Assembly: GCA_026713405.1 (NCBI GenBank)
Contig: JAPOON010000597.1
Location: forward strand, 1-8,432
Origin: Gammaproteobacteria bacterium
Lineage (GTDB): Bacteria; Pseudomonadota; Gammaproteobacteria; Pseudomonadales; Azotimanducaceae_A
Direction of reading: 5' to 3'
DNA: 8,432 nt
The position numbers and the translations under genes are program-made. Below are positions 1 through 7,712 of this stretch, piece by piece (within the stretch, counting starts at the first letter, position 1; every line of letters begins with the position of its first letter). A model generated the notes under the pieces. It had not been told where the DNA came from and did no database searches. It saw only the letters and a program-made list of their open reading frames with translations.

Positions 1-2
1 CG

Positions 3-752
3 CTGTTGAACGCCCTGGAAGGCAAGCGCGCCCAACCGCGCACCAAGCCGCCGTTCCCGCCGGCGAGCGGCGCCTGGGGGCGGCCCACCATCGTCAACAA
101 CGTGGAAACGCTGTGCAACGTTCCCGCCATCGTCACGAACGGCCCCGACTGGTTCCTGGAACTGGGCCGGGGTGAAGATGCCGGGACCAAGGTGTTCGGC
201 GTATCCGGCCGCGTCAAGAACCCGGGCCTGTGGGAACTGCCGATGGGCACGCCCATCCGCGAGATCATCGATGACCACGCCGGCGGCATGCAGGACGGTT
301 ACCGCCTGCGCGGCATTCTGCCGGGCGGTGCGTCCACCGAGTTCCTGGTGGAAGAGCACTTCGACCTCCCCATGGAATACGCAACCATCCAGGCGGCCGG
401 TTCGCGCATGGGCACCGGCACCATGATCCTGATGGACGATTCGATCTGTCCCGTGGACATGTCCCGCAATCTCCAGCACTTCTTTGCCCAGGAATCCTGC
501 GGGTTCTGCACGCCCTGCCGGGAAGGGTTGCCCTGGGTGGAGCAACTGCTGCTCGACATCGAGGAAGGACGCGGGCAGCCGGGCGACCTGGAGGTGCTCG
601 ACAGGAACGCGGCTTTCATCGGCATGCCGGGCAATACCTTCTGCCTGCACGCCACCGGCGCCATCGAACCCCTGATGAGCGCGCTGAAGTACTTCCGGGA
701 CGATTTCGAAGCCCATATTTCGAGCGGGCGCTGCCCGTACAGGGAGGCGTGA
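3..752 (+). CDS. nuoF: NADH-quinone oxidoreductase subunit F (NADH/FMN-binding subunit), 3' part
   Basis: This is the C-terminal part, about 249 residues, of the complex I subunit that oxidises NADH through FMN and passes electrons on via the 4Fe-4S cluster N3, in the peripheral arm on the cytoplasmic side. The reading frame is open to the left edge, so the start lies outside; the TTG at 6-8 is an internal leucine (fragment begins [13 protein letters not shown]). Visible hallmarks are the [13 protein letters not shown] segment near the start, an SLBB-like stretch ([14 protein letters not shown]), and the N3 ligands: [11 protein letters not shown], with cysteine codons at 498-500, 507-509 and 516-518, and the fourth in [10 protein letters not shown] at 642-644. 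The Rossmann-like NADH/FMN-binding part is mostly upstream and not seen. The protein ends in SGRCPYREA, which by memory is shorter than the E. coli tail. The stop TGA is 2 bases before the nuoG ATG. The family assignment is certain. Confidence 0.97.
   Translation: MLNALEGKRAQPRTKPPFPPASGAWGRPTIVNNVETLCNVPAIVTNGPDWFLELGRGEDAGTKVFGVSGRVKNPGLWELPMGTPIREIIDDHAGGMQDGYRLRGILPGGASTEFLVEEHFDLPMEYATIQAAGSRMGTGTMILMDDSICPVDMSRNLQHFFAQESCGFCTPCREGLPWVEQLLLDIEEGRGQPGDLEVLDRNAAFIGMPGNTFCLHATGAIEPLMSALKYFRDDFEAHISSGRCPYREA
742..747 (+). promoter_or_regulatory. Shine-Dalgarno site deciding the nuoG start
   Basis: GGGAGG lies inside the last codons of nuoF, 7 bases before the ATG at 755. It is only one base from the in-frame GTG at 749, which would extend NuoG by two residues. 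The spacing therefore favours the ATG at 755. With that start, the NuoG cysteines also fall at the same residue numbers as in E. coli. Confidence 0.75.
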
Positions 753-754
753 GA

Positions 755-3487
755 ATGCCCGTTATCGAGGTGGACGGCCGGAAATTCGAGGTCGAGCAGG
801 GCCAGAACCTGCTGCACGCCTGCCTGTCGCACAAGCTGGACCTGCCGTATTTCTGCTGGCACCCGGCCATGGGGTCGGTGGGCGCCTGCCGGCAGTGCGC
901 GGTGATTCAGTACCAGGACGAAAACGACGAGCGTGGCAGGCTGGTGATGGCCTGCATGACCCCGGTTGCCGATGGCGCGCGGCTTTCCATCGAAGCGGCC
1001 CATGCCGTGGAGTTCCGTGCCTCGGTGATCGAGTGGCTGATGGAGAACCATCCCCACGACTGCCCGGTGTGCGAGGAGGGCGGCGAATGCCACCTGCAGG
1101 ACATGACGGTCATGACCGGGCACACCAGCCGCCGCTACCGGGGCGGGAAACGCACCTCCAAGAACCAGTATCTCGGGCCGTTCATCGGCCATGAGATGAA
1201 CCGCTGCATCACCTGTTACCGCTGCGTGCGCTATTACCAGGACTATGCGGGGGGCGATGACCTGCAGGCGTTCGGGTCCCGGGACCGGATGTTCTTCGGC
1301 CGCGCCGAGGACGGCGTGCTCGAGAACGAGTTCGCCGGCAACCTGGTGGAGGTCTGCCCGACGGGGGTTTTCACCGACAAACCCTTCAGCCAGACCTACA
1401 CGCGCAAATGGGACCTGCAATCGGCGCCATCGATCTGCACGGGATGCGCGGTGGGCTGCAATACGATGCCCGGCGAGCGCTACGGCGTGCTGAAACGGGT
1501 CCACAACCGTTACCACCCGGAACTGAACGGTTACTTTCTCTGCGATCGTGGCCGGTTCGGTAGCGGCTACGTCAACTCCGAACAACGTCTGCGCCGGGCG
1601 GGTACCCGGGCCGCGGACGGCGTATTCGAGGAAATCACTGCCGAGACGGCTGTCGGGCGCCTGGCGGATGTGCTGAGCGGCGGCGGCGTGATCGGCATCG
1701 GTTCGCCGCGCGCTTCGCTTGAGAACAACCAGGCATTGAAGCGCCTGGTCGGCGACGAGAATTTTTCGACCGGCGTGTCCGCTGCCCAGGCCGAACTGGA
1801 CGCGTTGATGCTGTCTATCCACCAGGCCGGCGGCGCCCGCATCGCCTCGATCGCGGACGTGGAAGCTGCCGACGCGGTGCTGGTGCTTGGCGAGGACGTT
1901 CTCAATACCGCCCCCCGTGCCGCCCTGGCGCTGCGCCAGGCAGTACGCAACCTGTCCATGGACATGGCCGCGGGCGCGGGCATTCCCACCTGGCAGGACG
2001 CGGGCGTGCGCGGCCACGCCCAGCACGCCAGGAACCCGTTGCTGATAGCGAGCATGGCGCCGACGCGGATCGACGATATCGCCTCGGCCACCTGGCGCGC
2101 AGAGCCCGAGTCCATTGCGGCGGCGGGTTTCGCCATTGCCCATCGCATCGACGACGGTTTCGCCGCCGAATCCGGGAGCGCGGCATTCGATGCCCCGTTC
2201 GTGGAGCAAGCCGTGACAGCGCTTGCCTCGGCAGAGAAACCACTGATCGTGTCCGGGGCGGGGTGCGCGTCCCGTGAGGTACTCGAAGCGGCTGCCAACG
2301 TCGCCTGGGCACTGGCCGGCCAGGGCAAGGATTGCGCACTGCTGCTTGCCGGTGCCGAAACGAACAGCATGGGCGTAACGCTGCTTGGCGGCGGCATCTC
2401 GCTCGAGACCGCCCTGGACCGGGTTGCCGCGGGCGAGGCCGGGAACCTCATCGTCCTTGAGAACGACCTTTTCCGGCGCGTCGATGGGGAGGCGGCGGCT
2501 GCAGCCCTCGACAGCGCGGAGCACGTGGTGGTGCTGGACGTATTGGAAACGCGCACCGCGGAACGGGCTTCCCTGGCCATACCGGCGGCCGCGGTCGCGG
2601 AAAGTACCGGCACGCTGGTCAACTGCGAGGGCCGGGCGCAGCGCTTCTACCAGGTATTCGAGCCGGACGATCCGGTCCGCCCGTCCTGGCGCTGGCTGGC
2701 CGATGCGGCCATCGCCGCGGGGCGCAACGATCTCCGCTGGCGGCACATCGACGAAGTTACCCTGGCCTGTGCGGAACTGCCGGGTCTTGCGGGTGCCGCC
2801 CAAGTGACGCCGCCGGCCGACTACCGCACCACCGCCGGCATGCGCATTCCACGCATGACCCACAGGGCGAGCGGCCGCACGGCCAAGGACGCCCATGTGA
2901 GCGTGCACGAGCCGAAACCCACCGTGGACGACCAGACGCCATTCTCCTATTCCATGGAAGGCCTGAACGCGGACCAACCGGGGGGCCTGCTGCCCTACGT
3001 CTGGTCGCCGGGATGGAATTCCAATCAATCCGTGTTCAAGTTTCAGCAGGAGGTGGCCGGTCCGCTGGGGGACGGCGGGACGGGTGTGCTCCTCATCGAC
3101 CAGGAAGAGCCGGCCGACCTGCCGGCCCGTTTCCGCGATGCGCCGCAGGCGGTTCCTGCCGGCGACGGGCTGCGCCTGTTGCCGCTGCACCGGGTTTTCG
3201 GATCCGACGAGTTGAGCGCCTTCGCGCCGCCCATAGAAGAGCGCGGCGCCGGCCCGGAAGTACTGGTGCATCCGGACGATGCGAAGGCGTTTTCGATCGA
3301 GCCCGGCAAGGGCGCCCGGTGCGGGGACATCGGCTCATTCGCGGTACGCCTGGATGACGGCATGCCGAGGGGTTGCGCCGGGATCGTGGTGGGGCTCAAG
3401 AATTCCGCGGCCGGGCTGCCCGCGTTCGGCAGCCTGACGCCGGACCCGGATTTCGTGGCCAGGCCGGAGGTGATCGCTCGTGGGTAG
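755..3487 (+). CDS. nuoG: NADH-quinone oxidoreductase subunit G, E. coli type with N7 motif
   Basis: This 910-residue protein is the large iron-sulfur subunit of the peripheral arm, relaying electrons from NuoF towards NuoI. Ligands are visible in order: 2Fe-2S N1b at C34, C45, C48, C67; N5 at H99, C103, C106, C112 (HPHDCPVCEEGGEC); N4 at C151, C154, C157, C201; and an additional 4Fe-4S site at C228, C231, C235, C263 (CTGCAVGC, then 27 residues to FLCDRGRF), the N7-type motif. From about residue 280 onward it is a degenerate molybdopterin-oxidoreductase-like region, alanine-rich and less conserved in the middle. Recognisable blocks return near residues 705-760 (SGRTA, SVHEP, WSPGWNS) and about 813 (FGSDELS). 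No molybdenum cofactor role is known for this subunit; the domain is structural. Length matches the roughly 908 residues of E. coli NuoG rather than the shorter alphaproteobacterial form. The start at 755 is chosen on SD spacing. Confidence 0.97.
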   Translation: MPVIEVDGRKFEVEQGQNLLHACLSHKLDLPYFCWHPAMGSVGACRQCAVIQYQDENDERGRLVMACMTPVADGARLSIEAAHAVEFRASVIEWLMENHPHDCPVCEEGGECHLQDMTVMTGHTSRRYRGGKRTSKNQYLGPFIGHEMNRCITCYRCVRYYQDYAGGDDLQAFGSRDRMFFGRAEDGVLENEFAGNLVEVCPTGVFTDKPFSQTYTRKWDLQSAPSICTGCAVGCNTMPGERYGVLKRVHNRYHPELNGYFLCDRGRFGSGYVNSEQRLRRAGTRAADGVFEEITAETAVGRLADVLSGGGVIGIGSPRASLENNQALKRLVGDENFSTGVSAAQAELDALMLSIHQAGGARIASIADVEAADAVLVLGEDVLNTAPRAALALRQAVRNLSMDMAAGAGIPTWQDAGVRGHAQHARNPLLIASMAPTRIDDIASATWRAEPESIAAAGFAIAHRIDDGFAAESGSAAFDAPFVEQAVTALASAEKPLIVSGAGCASREVLEAAANVAWALAGQGKDCALLLAGAETNSMGVTLLGGGISLETALDRVAAGEAGNLIVLENDLFRRVDGEAAAAALDSAEHVVVLDVLETRTAERASLAIPAAAVAESTGTLVNCEGRAQRFYQVFEPDDPVRPSWRWLADAAIAAGRNDLRWRHIDEVTLACAELPGLAGAAQVTPPADYRTTAGMRIPRMTHRASGRTAKDAHVSVHEPKPTVDDQTPFSYSMEGLNADQPGGLLPYVWSPGWNSNQSVFKFQQEVAGPLGDGGTGVLLIDQEEPADLPARFRDAPQAVPAGDGLRLLPLHRVFGSDELSAFAPPIEERGAGPEVLVHPDDAKAFSIEPGKGARCGDIGSFAVRLDDGMPRGCAGIVVGLKNSAAGLPAFGSLTPDPDFVARPEVIARG

Positions 3488-3549
3488 AAAGGACACGGCG
3501 GGTGGCAGGCAGACAACGTTCGACATGTGGATGAGCAGCTTGGTGCAAC
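3488..3549 (+). other. nuoG-nuoH intergenic gap, the largest in the window
   Basis: The 62 bases between the nuoG stop and the nuoH start contain no gene I can support. I see no convincing -35/-10 pair and no stable hairpin followed by a T run, so neither a promoter nor a terminator is called. An 11-codon ORF starts here at ATG 3525 and ends at TGA 3558-3560, just inside nuoH. No good Shine-Dalgarno sequence stands before the nuoH ATG. Every other junction in the window is 9 bases or less, or an overlap. Confidence 0.6.
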
Positions 3550-4515
3550 ATGCTGGCTGACATCGACTGGGGTTACATCATGATCCTGCCGGTGCTCGGC
3601 GGCGCCCTGGCGTCGGCGGCGCTGCTGATCTGGTGGGAGCGGCGCCTGCTCGGCTTCTGGCAGGACCGCCTCGGCCCCAACCGGGTCGGCCCGTTCGGGA
3701 TCCTGCAGATCGTCGCCGATGTGGTGAAGCTCTTCACCAAGGACGACTGGATCCCGCCCTTCGCCGACCGGGTGCTGTTCCTGCTGGCCCCGGCAATCAT
3801 AGCCGGCGCCATGCTGATGGGCTTCGTCGTGGTGCCCTTCGGGGCCGAGCTGGCGGTCATCGACCTCAATATCGGCATCCTGTTCTTCCTGGCCATGACC
3901 TCGCTGTCTGTCTATGGCGTGCTGCTCGGGGGGCTCGCCAGCAACAACAAGTATTCGCTGCTCGGCGGCCTGCGCAGCGGCGCCCAGATGGTCACCTACG
4001 AAGTCTTCATGGGCCTGTCGCTCATGGGGGTGGTGCTGCACACCGGCTCGTTCAGCCTTGTGGAGATCGTCCACGCCCAGGAGACGACATGGTTCGTGGT
4101 TCCGCAGATACTCGGCTTCATCGTCTTTTTCATCGCCGCGCTCGCCGAGACCCACCGCCTGCCATTCGATCTGCCGGAAGCGGAACACGAACTGGCGGCG
4201 GGCTTTCACACGGAATACTCGGCGATGAAATTCGGCCTCATCATGGTGGGCGAGTACCTGGGGGTGATCCTGTCGTCGGCGATGATCGTCACCCTCTTTT
4301 TCGGCGGTTGGCTCGGGCCCGCATTCCTGCCCCCCATCGTCTGGTTTTCCATCAAGACAACGGTCTTCGTATGCGGCTTCATCCTGCTGCGGGCCGCCAT
4401 TCCGCGGCCCCGCTACGACCAGCTCATGTCCCTGGGCTGGAAGATCCTGCTGCCCGTCACGCTGCTGAACCTGCTGGCGACCGGTGCGATCGTGTTGCTC
4501 AAGGAGGGGTTCTAG
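3550..4515 (+). CDS. nuoH: NADH-quinone oxidoreductase subunit H (quinone-site membrane subunit)
   Basis: This 321-residue, strongly hydrophobic protein is the membrane subunit that meets the peripheral arm and forms much of the quinone-binding channel; it also belongs to the proton-coupling path. Family signatures are clear: [19 protein letters not shown] (about residues 30-48), the loop [54 protein letters not shown] with E151, and the glutamate-rich cytoplasmic loop [18 protein letters not shown], with E210, E212 and E214, followed by [22 protein letters not shown] precedes the last helix. Length fits the family (E. coli about 325). The ATG at 3550 is the only start between an in-frame TGA at 3532 and the conserved region that keeps the first helix whole, although the Shine-Dalgarno signal is weak. 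The loop reads AETHR, closer to the general bacterial form than to E. coli. nuoI follows after 4 bases. Confidence 0.97.
   Translation: MLADIDWGYIMILPVLGGALASAALLIWWERRLLGFWQDRLGPNRVGPFGILQIVADVVKLFTKDDWIPPFADRVLFLLAPAIIAGAMLMGFVVVPFGAELAVIDLNIGILFFLAMTSLSVYGVLLGGLASNNKYSLLGGLRSGAQMVTYEVFMGLSLMGVVLHTGSFSLVEIVHAQETTWFVVPQILGFIVFFIAALAETHRLPFDLPEAEHELAAGFHTEYSAMKFGLIMVGEYLGVILSSAMIVTLFFGGWLGPAFLPPIVWFSIKTTVFVCGFILLRAAIPRPRYDQLMSLGWKILLPVTLLNLLATGAIVLLKEGF
4501..4507 (+). promoter_or_regulatory. Shine-Dalgarno site for nuoI
   Basis: AAGGAGG, running on into GG, lies within the last codons of nuoH. It is 12 bases before the nuoI ATG at 4520, or 10 if the extended G run pairs. That spacing is long, but no nearer in-frame start exists. 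It supports ATG 4520 over the in-frame GTG at 4484, which has no such site and would add 12 unrelated residues. Confidence 0.65.
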
Positions 4516-4519
4516 TCCG

Positions 4520-5035
4520 ATGCTGAGCCACCTGCGAACCCTCTGGGAAGTGTTCAAGCACACGTTCACCCGCAACGAGACCGTGCAGTATCCCGAAGAG
4601 ATGCCTTACCTGGCGCCGCGCTACCGGGGCCGGATCATCCTGAGCCGGGACCCGGACGGCGAAGAGCGCTGCGTGGCGTGCAACCTGTGTGCGGTGGCCT
4701 GCCCGGTGGACTGCATCGCCCTGCAGAAAACCCAGGCCGACGACGGCCGCTGGTACCCGGAGTTTTTCCGCATCAATTTCTCGCGCTGCATCATGTGTGG
4801 CATGTGCGAGGAGGCCTGCCCGACCTACGCCATACAGCTCACTCCCGATTTCGAGTTGTGCGAGTTCAACCGCGACAACATGGTCTACGAGAAAGAGCAC
4901 CTGCTGATCGACGGCGTCGGCAAGTATCCCGACTACTCCTTCTGGCAGGTGGCGGGCAAGACCATCGCCGGCAAGGACAAGGGCGAGGCCGCCAACGAGA
5001 AGCCGCCCGTGGACGTACGGGACCTGCTGCCGTGA
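4520..5035 (+). CDS. nuoI: NADH-quinone oxidoreductase subunit I (2x[4Fe-4S] ferredoxin-like)
   Basis: This 171-residue protein carries clusters N6a and N6b, linking NuoG to the terminal cluster near quinone. It sits where the peripheral arm meets the membrane domain. Two classic CxxCxxCxxxCP motifs are visible: C51, C54, C57, C61 ([12 protein letters not shown]) and C90, C93, C96, C100 ([12 protein letters not shown]). The 39-residue distance between motifs is the same as I recall for E. coli NuoI. The N-terminal 25 residues form the amphipathic segment typical of the family, and [16 protein letters not shown] precedes the first motif. The C-terminal tail is charged and low in conservation. 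It is slightly shorter than the E. coli protein (180). The in-frame extension upstream to 4484 is rejected because it has no family similarity and overlaps nuoH. Its stop overlaps the nuoJ start as GTGA. Confidence 0.97.
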   Translation: MLSHLRTLWEVFKHTFTRNETVQYPEEMPYLAPRYRGRIILSRDPDGEERCVACNLCAVACPVDCIALQKTQADDGRWYPEFFRINFSRCIMCGMCEEACPTYAIQLTPDFELCEFNRDNMVYEKEHLLIDGVGKYPDYSFWQVAGKTIAGKDKGEAANEKPPVDVRDLLP

Positions 5036-5553
5036 GCATCGAGATCCTGCTGTTCTACGGCGCTGCGTTCGTCGCGGTGGCATCCACCATGCTGACCGTC
5101 ACCCGCACCTACGCCTCTCACGCGCTGATCTATCTCATCGTCTCGCTGCTGGCCGTGGCCGTGATCTTCTTCCTGCTCGGCGCACCCTTCGCAGCCGCCC
5201 TGGAAGTGGTGATCTACGCCGGCGCCATCATGGTGTTCTTCCTGTTTGTCGTGATGATGCTGAACCTGGGCCCGGAAACCCGTGAACAGGAAAGGCGCTG
5301 GCTGGAGCCCCGCACCTGGATCGGTCCCGGCGTGCTGGCCGGCGTCCTGTTTCTCGAACTGATTTACCTGATTGCCGGCTCCAGTGTGGCCACCCCAGGC
5401 GTTGCCGTGGGGCCGAAGGCCGTGGGCATCGAGTTGTTCGGGCCCTACCTGCTGGCTGTGGAACTGGCTTCCATCCTGCTGCTTGCAGGGCTGGTGGGCG
5501 CCTACCACCTCGGGCGCCGCTACATGCGCGCCCGGCGGGAGGAAGTCGAATGA
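5032..5553 (+). CDS. nuoJ: NADH-quinone oxidoreductase subunit J (membrane subunit)
   Basis: This 173-residue membrane protein has about five hydrophobic segments and is part of the proton-coupling core of complex I. The family block [20 protein letters not shown], with E58 and Y62, is very well conserved and contains the third-helix region implicated in coupling. [19 protein letters not shown] near residues 135-153 matches the last helix of the E. coli type. The start is GTG 5032, overlapping the nuoI TGA by 4 bases (GTGA). No strong Shine-Dalgarno sequence precedes it, so translation probably depends on coupling to nuoI. The next in-frame ATG (5089) would remove most of the first helix, so it is unlikely. 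The protein is about 10 residues shorter than E. coli NuoJ, mainly at the charged C-terminus. nuoK overlaps its stop as ATGA. Confidence 0.95.
   Translation: MSIEILLFYGAAFVAVASTMLTVTRTYASHALIYLIVSLLAVAVIFFLLGAPFAAALEVVIYAGAIMVFFLFVVMMLNLGPETREQERRWLEPRTWIGPGVLAGVLFLELIYLIAGSSVATPGVAVGPKAVGIELFGPYLLAVELASILLLAGLVGAYHLGRRYMRARREEVE
5537..5545 (+). promoter_or_regulatory. Shine-Dalgarno site for nuoK
   Basis: GGGAGGAAG lies inside the end of nuoJ. The GGAGG core ends 7 bases before the nuoK ATG at 5550. It is the strongest ribosome-binding signal among the overlapping junctions here, in contrast to the two GTG starts of nuoJ and nuoM. Confidence 0.7.
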
Positions 5554-5864
5554 CCGCTGTCAGCATACCCATCGAGCACGTGCTGGTGCTGGCCGGGGTG
5601 CTGTTCGCCATCGGGCTTGCCGGCGTGCTCGTCCGGCGCAACGTGATCTTTCTACTGATGTCGCTGGAGATCATGATGAACGCCTGCGGGCTGGCCTTCG
5701 TGGCCGCCGGGGCACGCTGGGCGGAAGCGGACGGGCAGATCATGTTCATGCTGATCCTGTCGCTTGCGGCCGCGGAGGTCGCCGTAGGCCTCGGATTGGT
5801 GCTGCAACTGGAGCGCCGCTTCCGCAATCTCGATATCGATGCCGCCAGCGAGCTGGCCGGTTAG
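5550..5864 (+). CDS. nuoK: NADH-quinone oxidoreductase subunit K (MrpC-like membrane subunit)
   Basis: This 104-residue protein with three membrane helices belongs to the MrpC-like family and contributes to proton translocation through buried glutamates. The two conserved acidic residues are present: E40 in [14 protein letters not shown] and E76 in [18 protein letters not shown], corresponding to E36 and E72 of E. coli NuoK. The C-terminal [16 protein letters not shown] is the usual cytoplasmic tail. The protein is four residues longer at the N-terminus than E. coli NuoK (100). Its ATG overlaps the nuoJ TGA (ATGA) and has a good Shine-Dalgarno sequence, so the start is well supported. nuoL begins 9 bases after the stop. 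Confidence 0.97.
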   Translation: MTAVSIPIEHVLVLAGVLFAIGLAGVLVRRNVIFLLMSLEIMMNACGLAFVAAGARWAEADGQIMFMLILSLAAAEVAVGLGLVLQLERRFRNLDIDAASELAG

Positions 5865-5871
5865 GGCAGGG
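5863..5871 (+). promoter_or_regulatory. Probable Shine-Dalgarno site for nuoL
   Basis: AGGGCAGGG overlaps the TAG stop of nuoK. The first AGGG ends 7 bases before the nuoL ATG at 5874 and is the better placed of the two AGGG units. It is a moderate match to the anti-Shine-Dalgarno sequence. Confidence 0.5.
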
Positions 5872-5873
5872 CA

Positions 5874-7712
5874 ATGGAACTGTTGTGGTTGATTCCGCTG
5901 TTGCCCTTCCTGGGTTTCCTGGTGCTCTTCGTCACCGAGGGGCGCCTGGGGAAAGTTGCGGTTGCGCTGATCGGCGCCGGGTCCGTTGGCCTCTCCGCCC
6001 TGGTCGCCGGCATCGTCACCATGGATTTCATCGACAGCGGCGGCGCGCCCTTCGCGCAGCGGCTGTGGACCTGGGTGGATGCGGGCGGGTTCACGCCGGC
6101 CTTCCGGCTCTACCTGGACGGACTGTCGGTGGTCATGGTCGGCGTCATTACCGGCGTGGGCTTTCTCATTCACCTGTACGCCACCGGGTACATGGCGGAA
6201 GAGGAGGGCTACAGCCGCTTCTTCGCCTACATGAACCTGTTCGTCTTCGCCATGCTCATGCTGGTGCTGGGCGACAACCTGCTGGTGCTGTTCCTCGGCT
6301 GGGAGGGGGTGGGGCTGTGCAGCTATCTGCTGATCGGCTTCTTCCACAAGGAGCCGGAAAACGGCTACGCCGCGCGCAAGGCCTTCGTCGTTACCCGGGT
6401 GGGCGATACGCTGATGGCGATCGGCCTGTTCCTGCTGTTCCGCGAGTTCGGCACGCTGGAGATCCAGGCGACGCTCAATGCCGCGCAGTTCAACTGGGCC
6501 GAGGGCTCGACGCTGTGCACGGCCATCGCGCTGCTGCTGCTCGGCGGGGCGGTGGGCAAGTCTGCCCAGGTGCCGCTGCAGACCTGGCTGCCGGATGCCA
6601 TGGCCGGCCCGACGCCGGTCAGCGCGCTGATCCACGCGGCCACCATGGTCACCGCGGGGGTGTACCTGGTCGCCCGCATGCACGATCTCTACCTCCTGTC
6701 ACCCGAAGCGCAGTTCGCTGTAGCCCTGATCGGGTTGGCGACCCTGTTCATCGCTTCCTTCACCGCGCTCACCCAGCGGGACATCAAGCGTATCCTCGCC
6801 TATTCGACCATGAGCCAGATCGGCTACATGTTCCTGGCACTCGGCGTCGGCGCCTGGTCCGCGGCCATCTTCCACCTCATGACCCACGCGTTCTTCAAGG
6901 CCCTTCTGTTTCTTTCGGCGGGTTCGGTGATCCTGGCGCTGCATCACGAGCAGGACATTTTCAAGATGGGCGGGCTGTGGAAGCGGCTGCCGGTGCCGTT
7001 CTGGTGCATGGTGGTGGGCTCCGCCGCGCTCGCGGCGCTACCGCTGACGTCCGGTTTCTACAGTAAAGACATCATCCTGCTGACCAGCTACGACTACGCC
7101 TGGGGCGGCCCCTGGTTCTGGGGCCTGGCCGCGGGCGCTGCCTTCATGACATCGCTGTATACCGCGCGCATGATCTTCATCGCCTTCTTCGGCGAAATGA
7201 AGACGGAACCCCACGACCACTCCGGCGCCAACATGTGGCTGCCGCTCGTGCTGCTGGCTGCCCTGGCCGTGGGCGGCGGCTGGTTCGGGCTGGCCCCTGT
7301 CGCCGAGGTGTTGCCTGACGGGGGTCTCGAGGGCGAGGCACACGCGGGGGCGCTGGTGTGGATCACGGCGCTCATCCCGATTCTGGGGGTCGTTCTCGGT
7401 TACCTGATTTTCGGCGGCAGGCAGATTTCCGTCGACGCCCTGGTGAATTCGAAGCTCGGCGAGGGGCTCCGGCGCTTCTGGGACGGCGGCTGGGGATTCG
7501 ATGCGCTCTATGACGCGCTCATCGTTCGGCCCTTCACGGCGGTCGCGCGCCTGAACAAGGACGATGCGGTCGATCTCCTCTACACGCTGACGGTGGTTGT
7601 CGCGCGCGCCATGCACCGCCTGACGGCGCTCACCCAGACCGGCCGGTTGCGTTGGTACGCAGCCAACATGGCCCTCGGGCTGGTGCTGATCCTGCTCCTG
7701 GCGGTGCTGTGA
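5874..7712 (+). CDS. nuoL: NADH-quinone oxidoreductase subunit L (antiporter-like proton-pumping subunit)
   Basis: This 612-residue antiporter-like subunit is the distal proton channel of the membrane arm and is homologous to MrpA/MrpD antiporter subunits. Key residues sit at the numbers I recall for E. coli NuoL: E144 ([13 protein letters not shown]), D178 (TRVGDTL), K229 ([18 protein letters not shown]), H254 ([15 protein letters not shown]), H334 and H338 ([14 protein letters not shown]) and K342. K398 lies in TSGFYSKDI, one residue off K399. The discontinuous helix regions and the [14 protein letters not shown] family block are intact. The C-terminal part, about residues 525-590 followed by a last hydrophobic segment, corresponds to the long lateral helix HL and its anchor helix. 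No frameshift or loss of a functional residue is seen. Length fits (E. coli 613). The stop overlaps the nuoM GTG start. Confidence 0.98.
   Translation: MELLWLIPLLPFLGFLVLFVTEGRLGKVAVALIGAGSVGLSALVAGIVTMDFIDSGGAPFAQRLWTWVDAGGFTPAFRLYLDGLSVVMVGVITGVGFLIHLYATGYMAEEEGYSRFFAYMNLFVFAMLMLVLGDNLLVLFLGWEGVGLCSYLLIGFFHKEPENGYAARKAFVVTRVGDTLMAIGLFLLFREFGTLEIQATLNAAQFNWAEGSTLCTAIALLLLGGAVGKSAQVPLQTWLPDAMAGPTPVSALIHAATMVTAGVYLVARMHDLYLLSPEAQFAVALIGLATLFIASFTALTQRDIKRILAYSTMSQIGYMFLALGVGAWSAAIFHLMTHAFFKALLFLSAGSVILALHHEQDIFKMGGLWKRLPVPFWCMVVGSAALAALPLTSGFYSKDIILLTSYDYAWGGPWFWGLAAGAAFMTSLYTARMIFIAFFGEMKTEPHDHSGANMWLPLVLLAALAVGGGWFGLAPVAEVLPDGGLEGEAHAGALVWITALIPILGVVLGYLIFGGRQISVDALVNSKLGEGLRRFWDGGWGFDALYDALIVRPFTAVARLNKDDAVDLLYTLTVVVARAMHRLTALTQTGRLRWYAANMALGLVLILLLAVL

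Noticed and set aside
749..754. A GTG start for nuoG two codons upstream
   Set aside because: It is only one base from the GGGAGG site, too close for use. The ATG at 755 has good spacing and gives E. coli-like residue numbering.
299..3271. A 990-codon stop-free frame on the minus strand across nuoF and nuoG
   Set aside because: It lies antisense to two certain genes. Its translation is rich in Arg, Ala, Gly and His without any recognisable domain. Long antisense frames are expected where GC-rich codon use makes stop codons rare on the opposite strand.
3534..3555. A possible short hairpin (AGCAGC with GCTG) around the nuoH start
   Set aside because: Only about four base pairs with a long loop and no supporting context. 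It is not distinguishable from chance.
4484..4519. An upstream GTG extension of nuoI
   Set aside because: The 12 added residues are not family-like, the extension lies inside nuoH, and the AAGGAGG at 4501 points to the ATG at 4520.
3043..4575. A 510-codon minus-strand frame across the end of nuoG and nuoH
   Set aside because: It is antisense to clear genes, and its charged, repetitive-looking composition is typical of a shadow of hydrophobic coding sequence.
5652..6683. A 343-codon minus-strand frame across nuoK and nuoL
   Set aside because: It is antisense to conserved genes, has a low-complexity Gln/His/Glu-rich product, and no plausible start signal was seen.
5372..7066. A 564-codon + strand frame overlapping nuoJ, nuoK and nuoL
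   Set aside because: It is an out-of-frame reading of nuoJ, nuoK and nuoL, whose own frames are fully supported by conserved motifs. The product is Arg/Gly/Ala-rich with no domain.
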